The translations under genes were made by a program, and so were the position numbers. A stretch of DNA of 64,000 nt from Lytechinus variegatus (Eukaryota; Echinodermata; Echinoidea; Temnopleuroida; Toxopneustidae), in assembly GCF_018143015.1 (NCBI RefSeq), contig NC_054748.1, positions 14,622,967-14,686,966 on the forward strand, in the 5' to 3' direction. Positions 57,501 through 64,000 of this stretch are shown here, in pieces. Numbering within the stretch: the stretch's first letter is position 1; each line of letters begins with the position of its first letter. The notes beneath the pieces are model-generated. The model did no database searches and was not told the origin of the DNA. It saw only the letters and a program-made list of their open reading frames with translations.

Positions 57501-59040
57501 CAAATGTTGTGTCAACGATAAAGGAAAAGCTCTATATTAGATTCTCATTAAGCCATAGCCTTTAATACCAATGAGTTGAAACTTGTCATATCTCAATCAT
57601 AAAGTGTGTCTCTAGGGGCAGTGGCAAGTTATTTTGATGGGTGATTTTTTTGGGGGGGGAGGGGGAGACAAGATGACCTTAAAAATCTTATTTTTTTCAT
57701 CAATTACATTTTGTTTACATCATCGGGTATTCATTTAGGCTTGTTCTATGAAATGCAGTAGGCTGAATGTGCAGTGACAATATGGGATTGTGCCATCACA
57801 TCGGGCTATCATTCCCAATCTGGCAATCCGATTATTCAAGAAAAGGGCCCCCTTTAATTCCCGAAAGGTCGAATACAGTTTACCTGACGCTTTGTGAAAA
57901 TTATCAATCAATTATATACAAATTTTCGTATCATGAGCTAAATTGATGTGATGATACAAGCTGAAAATATCTGCTTCTTTGATCGTTCCCTGTTTTTCTA
58001 TCCAGTTTTTGCCCTTGTTCTTATTATGTCATCTTCAGACAAAACTCTGAGAAAGCCATCTGCACATGTTATATGTGCCACTGGCAACTATTGGATTGTA
58101 TAACACATGCAGAGCTCCAGAGGTCACTCACCTTTGACTTTGAAAATATGCTGATCCCCTTGTGGGACGGAGCTGTCATATGCTTGATGTATTGAGATGA
58201 AAGGGATGAGGGATCAGCGTTTCATTTCAAGTTTGTTTTCAAGGGGAAGTGATAACATTTTTGGTAGGCTTGTTTACTTTTAATGGGAACGAGAATGAGG
58301 ATTTTTGTGGAGTCTGGTGCATGGCCACAGGTTCTGGATGTGACAAAGTTTTGTTTTTCTTGTCAAAAGGGAATTTTTAAAACTAGACACTCTGCTGTTG
58401 TTTTTGGCTGGTGGTTGGGGGATAATAACTTTTTCCCTTCTTACAGTTCATGTTCTTTCTTGTTTCTTCATTTTCCTGCCAATAAAACCCATGATAGCGA
58501 TATCCTGGAGGGGGGGGCACTTACATTGACAAGTAGATACATGTACCATGCGCGACCAAAAAACACGTAAAAAGGATGTCTTTTTCAAGACATGGCATGT
58601 TACGTAAGTAACGTAATAAGGTTGTCAAAAACACTAAAATAATGAAAAAAGTTATCTATTTCGATAGGAAAGCTATGTGTTTAGGGTCAAATTTGCGAGG
58701 GTATAAAAATTAAGACTAAAATGTTTTATAAAGGATGTACTTTTTGCCCCAAGAGTCAACGCTACGTGTTTAGGGTACGATTTGCGCAAGTTGTATACTA
58801 CATTGTAGTATATTTCCTTAATGACTTTAATAATTCTTGGTAACATGAGTGCTTGAGTAAATACAACTCCTTTAAAAAAAAATGAAACTCCATTTTACAC
58901 CTGAAAGTGTGGCACTCTTGGAACATCAGCTGGTGCTTTCATTTTTAACACAATATTTTCCTGCACAGTAGGTGTACATATACATACGAGTATCCAATTC
59001 TCTGATGAGTAGTCCTGAACAGATTTGAGATTACAATTTT
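57500..59040. other. Intron sequence of the caldesmon-like gene, repeats only
   Basis: A G-rich run at 57650-57668 and a GGGGGGGCACTTACATTGAC repeat start at 58510 with internal TGTGTTTAGGGTCAAATTTG / CGTGTTTAGGGTACGATTTG tandem-like words. No exon supported. Confidence 0.4.
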
Positions 59041-59049
59041 ATAGAAGCT

Positions 59050-59620
59050 CAAAAAATGGATGCAATAATAATGATTAACATTATTTGTATAGCGTTTAAC
59101 ACAAAACATGTCTCTGAGCACTTAGGGAAAATAGAAAGAGAGAAGGAATTTTCCCCAAAAAAATTAAAGTAGTTGTATACTTCACAGTAGACTGTAGACA
59201 GTTGAGGGGATTCACATGCGAAGGGAAAGGCTATTTAACAAAAAAGTAAGTTTTTAACATGGATTTGAATTTCCCTGTTGAATCTGCTTGTTTTATACTT
59301 TGTGGTAGATTTTTCCAGAGATGAGGGGATGTGGAATAAAAAGATCGTGAACCATAAGACTGGGTATTGGTGGCAGGAACTATGAAGAGGGATTTGTTTC
59401 TTGTGCGCAAGTTGCGGGAGGGTGAATATTCTGATATCAACTCTTGAAGACTGGAGTTGATTTCTTTTAAACATTGGAATGTCAGCAAGAGGATCTTAAA
59501 ATCAATTTGTTCCTGGACCTTTATTAGCAATAGTCTAGTGGCTAAACTTTGTACTCTCTGCAGTTTGTTAATTTGTGCATCAGGAAGACCATATATGTAG
59601 CCTTGCATGTTTTTATTTCC
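59050..59620 (-). pseudogene. CR1/L2-like retrotransposon 3' fragment
   Basis: Minus strand from about 59.62 kb: YGLPDAQINKLQRVQSLATR, an internal deletion, then FKILLLTFQCLKEIN, SPSRNLRTRNKSLFIVPATN, YGSRSFYSTSPHLWKNLP and a stop at 59231. This is the end of the reverse-transcriptase domain and the C-terminus of CR1/L2/Rex1-type elements. The 3' tail to about 59.05 kb includes TATTTGTATAGCG. Confidence 0.75.
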
Positions 59621-60049
59621 ACACAGTATCACATCTAATGTAAGATCATGAAGACTCGTCATGAAAGCCCAGCACTGGTATTTAATCCCCATCACCACAA
59701 AGGTCAATAGGGGTCACCACAGAGGTCAAGTGGGGTCAAATCTAAGCATCCTAGCTGATTTCAATCTGCAGCAATGAGGGGTGATTGAATAGTAATGTGA
59801 CATTCCTACATGTACATGTAGGCCTAGATCTGTCTTTGCCCAGACATGGCTGCTGGTGCTTGGGGATGGTGAAGTGCTATCTTCTCTAGTTTGTATCCAC
59901 TTTGTGCAGTGGTCTGAATGTGAAGTCTAAGTCCCTTGGTATGACTCGTGTGTGTGTGTGTGAAAGGTCCCTTGCATTTGTGATAGTCTTGTATGAAGAC
60001 CCAATTTATAATCAAAGTTTCAGTCAAGATCTTTGCCTGCTTGAAGACT

Positions 60050-61630
60050 GAAGCAGTTCGTCGAAGACCCCCCCCCCCCTTAGCCCCACCAATTTCCCAG
60101 GGTTAAGGAAAAAAGTGCAGTGTGAAAAGCATAAGTGTATCATGGTCAATATTCTAGAAATAACTTATGAAACTAATTTTTCCCTGATTCCCAGTTTGTT
60201 GTTAAATCTAACAAAGTTTGTAGGTCTACCTGAGGGACCCAGTATGCACTGCCTACATGTAGGTACATTGTACATTCCTGTAAAATGAGTTGATGACAAT
60301 TGATGTTTTGGTTTCTGCCTTGGTTGAATGGTAGAATATGGTCTTCACATGCATTTGAAAAGCATGGCCCTGGCGAACTGTTTACTTCTTGCGATCAGCC
60401 TATTGTTGGCAGCCAATGAGGTGTGGTATTCTGCTTGTATTCTGCAAGTCTTGTCTGTGTCAGAATAAAGAGAACCCCTGGTATAAAATTGAGTTTTGAT
60501 TCTTAAATTTATGTGCTGCAAAGGTCGCGCTGACAGGGAGAACATACAGGAAATTGGTTTTGGGGATGGCTTGTAATAGCCACTTGACTTTTATACTACA
60601 CTTGTAAAGTGTGATATTTATGGTAATGAAGTTGATGTAAAGGTATTTTTGTAAGAGAGTTGAGTGACTGAAAAGAAAGAGAATTTAGTGGAAAGAAGAA
60701 GCTTAGCACACAACTCAATAATTAAATTAGTATTTTTCAGTCATTTTATGAAATTGTCTTTTCTTTGGTATTTCAAATTGATAATAACCCTATGTTCTTT
60801 TATGCCATGAATCAAAAGATCAAATTTCAGTTGGCTTTAATATGGTGGAGGTGAGTGACCTATTATGTTCAGATAATATGTAATATCATCTTGTGTCCTG
60901 AGGCCCAGAGAAAACATGTTAATTGTGACCACCCACCCCCTCACACACACACACGCACACGCAATCTGTGTTCCAGGGGAAATTAGAGACAGCCTGCTGT
61001 GTGCATATATGTTTCTTAGGTCTTTTCAAAAGCTTAGCAATAATTTTTTAGTACAAAATCCAATGGGATATGAGCACCACATAACAAAACATTACAGAGT
61101 CAAGCAACTATAATGTTTGTCTGCAAGGTATCAGAAACTGCAGACCAGCAAGAGTTACATTAGTTTTAGTCCAACTCTGCCACATATTCAAGGTGCATCT
61201 AAACTGGGGGTGTTGAAAGTGGTATCAGATGTGCATCAGCGATTTTACCAAGTCATTGCTACCGTAGTATACTTTCAATAAAGCAGAGTGATCTTGATGT
61301 CTAGAGTCTGTCATAATAGGTTTGTTTTGCATCTGTAATGGGGACGGATTCAACAACATAGGAAAATGTATGGAAAATGCCTGTAAAATAAAAAAAACAG
61401 CTGGGAAGTCTTAGTCAAAAATTGGTGAACTGAAATAGAAATTTCGGAGCTGACAAAAATTGCAGTTACATATATGTTGTTTGTCCAGAGTCCAGGACGA
61501 CACTCAGCTGTTTAGATTCCCTAATATTTGACAAAGACTTCTTGGCTTTGTCATGAAGGGCATTTAACAATACAGTTTCGAAGTTCTGGAATCTTTTTTG
61601 CATCGAGGTAGTGAAAACTCTCTACATATA
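60050..61630. other. Intron sequence of the caldesmon-like gene, no feature beyond simple repeats
   Basis: A C-run at 60069-60079 and (CA)n at 60943-60963. No exon, RNA gene or mobile element could be supported. Confidence 0.4.
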
Positions 61631-61634
61631 TTGA

Positions 61635-61870
61635 ATAGGTCTTGTGGCTCAGTGGATTAGTCTCCAAACTTTGAAACACAAGGTCTGGGTCGAATCCAGC
61701 CAGGAAACTCGCCACCTTTGGCAGGGCATTTATCTACATTTGCCAATCTCCACCCAGGTGTAGTAAATGGGTACCTGGTACAAAGGAAGTCCTTGGATGT
61801 CTGAGCACCCAGTCAGGGTAGCTATGCTAAAGTCGGGGTAATGCACCTAGAATCATTGTTGCATATTATT
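61635..61870 (+). mobile_element. tRNA-derived SINE, same family as 7590-7885
   Basis: CTTGTGGCTCAGTGGATTAG ... GGTCTGGGTCGAATCCAGC, then AATGGGTACCTGGTA and CTAAAGTCGGGGTAATGCA. Intronic in the caldesmon-like gene. Confidence 0.72.
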
Positions 61871-62176
61871 GGTGAAAAAAAGTTGCAGAAGTTTCTCCTT
61901 AAAAAGCAACTTAGGAGACATTGTACCTCTCTGGGAATGGTTTAAGCAACCTCTATTACCAAAGTCCGATAAATCCAGCGGATGTAAGAAGATGGTCAGT
62001 GCATGGGAGACCTCTTTTCTTGACATGACATTGTCAATATTGACCAAACCTCTTAGCACCAAGGAAAGAAAGCAGATTAATGCTTGGTTTGCAAAGATAA
62101 CACTTACCCTCCCAAGTAGACCATACCACACCTCTATAGACACCAGTCTTCAGTTTTCTGTGATGCAGGAAAAAGG

Positions 62177-62685
62177 ATACAGAATTAAAGATAAATTCCA
62201 GTTCTGGTAATGATCTCAAAATAACTTTATACCCTTTTCATAAACCCATCCTCTAATTAGCCGCCTAAGAGTAATGCGGATAATTCAATAAAAATTGCGT
62301 TCACAAACTCCGAAAATAATCCGCACTATTTTTACGAGCGCCTGGATACTCATCATGACAACTGGACACGCCCCCTCCGATGCAGTGGTGTTGGAAAAGG
62401 GTGACTTTGTGACCGCACCATGGCAATTATCCGCATTATTTGGAAATGCGTTGTTAAAGTCAAAATCTGGTCCCAATGCTGCTTTTATGCGGATAATAGC
62501 AGCATCAAAATAATGCGGATAACTCTGGTCCTCCTCCGATTTTACGACCAAATTATGCTGCTATTAGCCGCATAATTGGGTTTATGAAAGGGGTATAATA
62601 TAATGACCACCGAAGTGTCTGTTTGTATGAATAAAAAATATGTGCGAAAGGATTCTGGAAGAAATTGTGTAATTGCTGATCCTCA
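62177..62685 (+). mobile_element. Third copy of the AAAGRTAAATKCCAGT repeat, split by a MITE
   Basis: 62177-62227 (ATAAATTCCAGTTCTGGTAA) and 62598-62682 (CACCGAAGTGTCTGTTTGTA, GTGCGAAAGGATTCTGGAAG) are the two parts of one copy, separated by the element at 62229-62594. Confidence 0.75.
62229..62594. mobile_element. MITE with CCCTTTTCATAAACCCA ends
   Basis: Left CCCTTTTCATAAACCCATCC and right in reverse complement CCCCTTTCATAAACCCAATT, flanked by TATA on both sides, the probable target-site duplication. Confidence 0.82.
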
Positions 62686-62859
62686 AATTGGCAATGCGAC
62701 AAAGATGTGTGATGTCACATTCATGACGATCAACACAAAACTGTAGATAACCGTAAATTAAGGTCTCTGTTACACATAATGTTATTATACACGAGAATGT
62801 CAGTCTTTCAGCTTAAACCCTCATTTTTGGCACAGGTGAATTTACCAGAATTGCCTCTC

Positions 62860-63110
62860 CCTAAAGAGCATGTACGTATCAGAACTCATAGAACCGTAGA
62901 ATTCAAGACGTAACCTTAAATCATTCTCACAACTTCTCATGGTTCCCTCCATAAATACAAATACATTTGGTCAAAGAGACCTTTCTTTTTCTGCCCGTGT
63001 ACTCTGGAATTCGCTACCTTTAAATAGTACACCTGCATCATCCTTTTCCGTATTCAAATCTTCTCAAGACCCATTTATTTTCCAAATATTTATAATGCTC
63101 ACTATAGTAT
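62860..63110 (+). pseudogene. CR1/L2-like retrotransposon C-terminal fragment
   Basis: Plus strand: NLKSFSQLLMVPSINTNTFG, then QRDLSFSARVLWNSLPLNS. VP-x-x-x-T-x-x-x-G-x-R and LWNSLP are the C-terminal signature of these elements. It sits just upstream of the caldesmon-like exon. Confidence 0.65.
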
Positions 63111-63177
63111 GTTCTTAAATATAACATGTTTTCATTAATTTTGTAACTTTCATGTGTTTTCTTTTCTTTTAAATTAG

Positions 63178-63277
63178 AACTTGTTTGCTTGCTGTGAGAT
63201 ACCATGGGTGATGATTATGAAGCAGAGGAGCGGGCCAGGAGGAGGGAAGAGAGAAGAAAAAAGAGGGAGGCTGAACG
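63178..63277 (+). CDS. First coding exon of a caldesmon-like actin-binding protein (partial gene)
   Basis: Acceptor TTTTCTTTTCTTTTAAATTAG, 26 bases of 5' UTR, ATG at 63204 in good context (ATACCATGG), donor AACG/GTAAGC. It encodes 24 residues plus a split Arg codon: MGDDYEAEERARRREERR then KKREAER, a highly charged helix. Vertebrate caldesmon begins with a similarly sized, similarly charged first coding exon (acidic start, Arg/Glu repeats, ending EAER at the junction), which is the basis for the name. Caldesmon binds actin, myosin and calmodulin in the cytoskeleton. Other Glu/Arg-rich coiled-coil proteins (for example LRRFIP) are possible; 25 residues cannot settle it. The gene continues beyond the window. 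Confidence 0.5.
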
Positions 63278-63919
63278 GTAAGCCCAAACTCCCAAAGCTT
63301 ATCTTGACACAGCTCTGCAAAAAAAATTTTGATCTTATCTTAACACCAGGTCAGGATCTGGAAAGCAAAACTGTCTTGAGAACAGCACCAATTGATTGTT
63401 TTGGGCTACATTTCACACCAGATAACACCATTAGTAAAGCAGCATGAGTGTGATTCTAATCTGGTGTTTCAACCATTCTCTGGTGTTTCAGATATAAATA
63501 AATGTAATAAATATCTGGTGTTAGAGTAACACTGCCAGTGCTGTAGTGTCCCATGACATGCACGTAGTTTGGTAATTTTAGAATATTCTCCTTTTTCAAC
63601 CTGTAGGGAAAATGGTCTGATTAAGTATTGTTTTGTTTCATTCATTCATATACTGTCAGTTTGGAGTTTGACTAGTCTTTAATAATTGTCTGTAACATGA
63701 ATAATCCTTGAGACTAAACTGCTGAATGTTTATTATTTACATGGAATGCATTTCAAGTTTTTTTTCTATTTAGAAATGATTATTAACTTTTTGATTATTT
63801 TACCACATGAATTTACATGTATGAAAGCGAATCCAATCTTTGTACTCATTTGTAGTGTAGAAGGTTGTCAATGTCATAGCATGTTGAGTGATTTAATTTG
63901 ATTACAACTTTAACCCTTA

Positions 63920-64000
63920 GGCCCGAATTCACAAAGGTGGTTTTGAAAACCCACGGTTGAATCCATGGCTATGCAGATGTCTGTATAAATAACGCTTAAT
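63920..64000. mobile_element. Left end of a MITE cut by the window edge
   Basis: GGCCCGAATTCACAAAGGTG resembles the GGCCC-ended hairpin elements elsewhere in the window; the right arm is not in view. Confidence 0.4.

Overview
This is eukaryotic, intron-rich, AT-rich animal DNA, most likely from a sea urchin or a close echinoderm relative. Genes are split into short exons with GT-AG junctions. The introns and spacers are packed with inverted-repeat MITEs (ends such as GGGCCCGTTTCATAAA, AAGGTCAAGTCCACCCCAG, CACTSTAAAA), tRNA-derived SINEs, non-LTR fragments, foldback repeats and microsatellites. I know this repeat style from sea urchin introns. The species is inferred; no search was run.

Left part (1-16 kb, minus strand): two tandem paralogous genes for small secreted proteins. 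Gene A is complete: four exons between 15777 and 9308 join in phase into a 281-residue protein with a signal peptide, one ten-cysteine VWC domain and a C-terminal domain I cannot name. Gene B has only its signal-peptide exon (2454-2364) in the window; the rest runs off the left edge. The first exons and about 400 bp upstream are conserved between the two, and weaker similarity further upstream suggests the duplicated unit is larger. Spacers hold SINEs, MITEs, a foldback array of 53-bp units (14.3-15.1 kb) and a dead Crypton-type tyrosine recombinase (17.1-18.9 kb).

Centre (21.0-37.5 kb, plus strand): an adhesion GPCR. Eleven exons join in perfect phase into 744 residues: hormone-receptor (HRM) domain, GAIN domain, GPS with the HL/T cleavage site, seven transmembrane helices and a Ser/Met-rich tail. 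The 7TM part looks most like the ADGRG group. The signal-peptide end was not found. Introns contain two CACTGTG minisatellite arrays in opposite orientation and several MITEs, some nested.

Right part (38-64 kb): a gene-poor spacer, then a GC-richer promoter-like region near 48.0-48.2 kb with a probable 5' UTR exon. About 15 kb downstream lies a first coding exon (63178-63277) encoding a charged N-terminus resembling caldesmon. The long intron holds a roughly 500-bp (ACT)n tract, a target-site-flanked LINE endonuclease fragment, CR1/L2-like fragments and three SINEs. No functional link between the three gene groups is evident. No rRNA gene, CRISPR array, phage or bacterial gene was seen.
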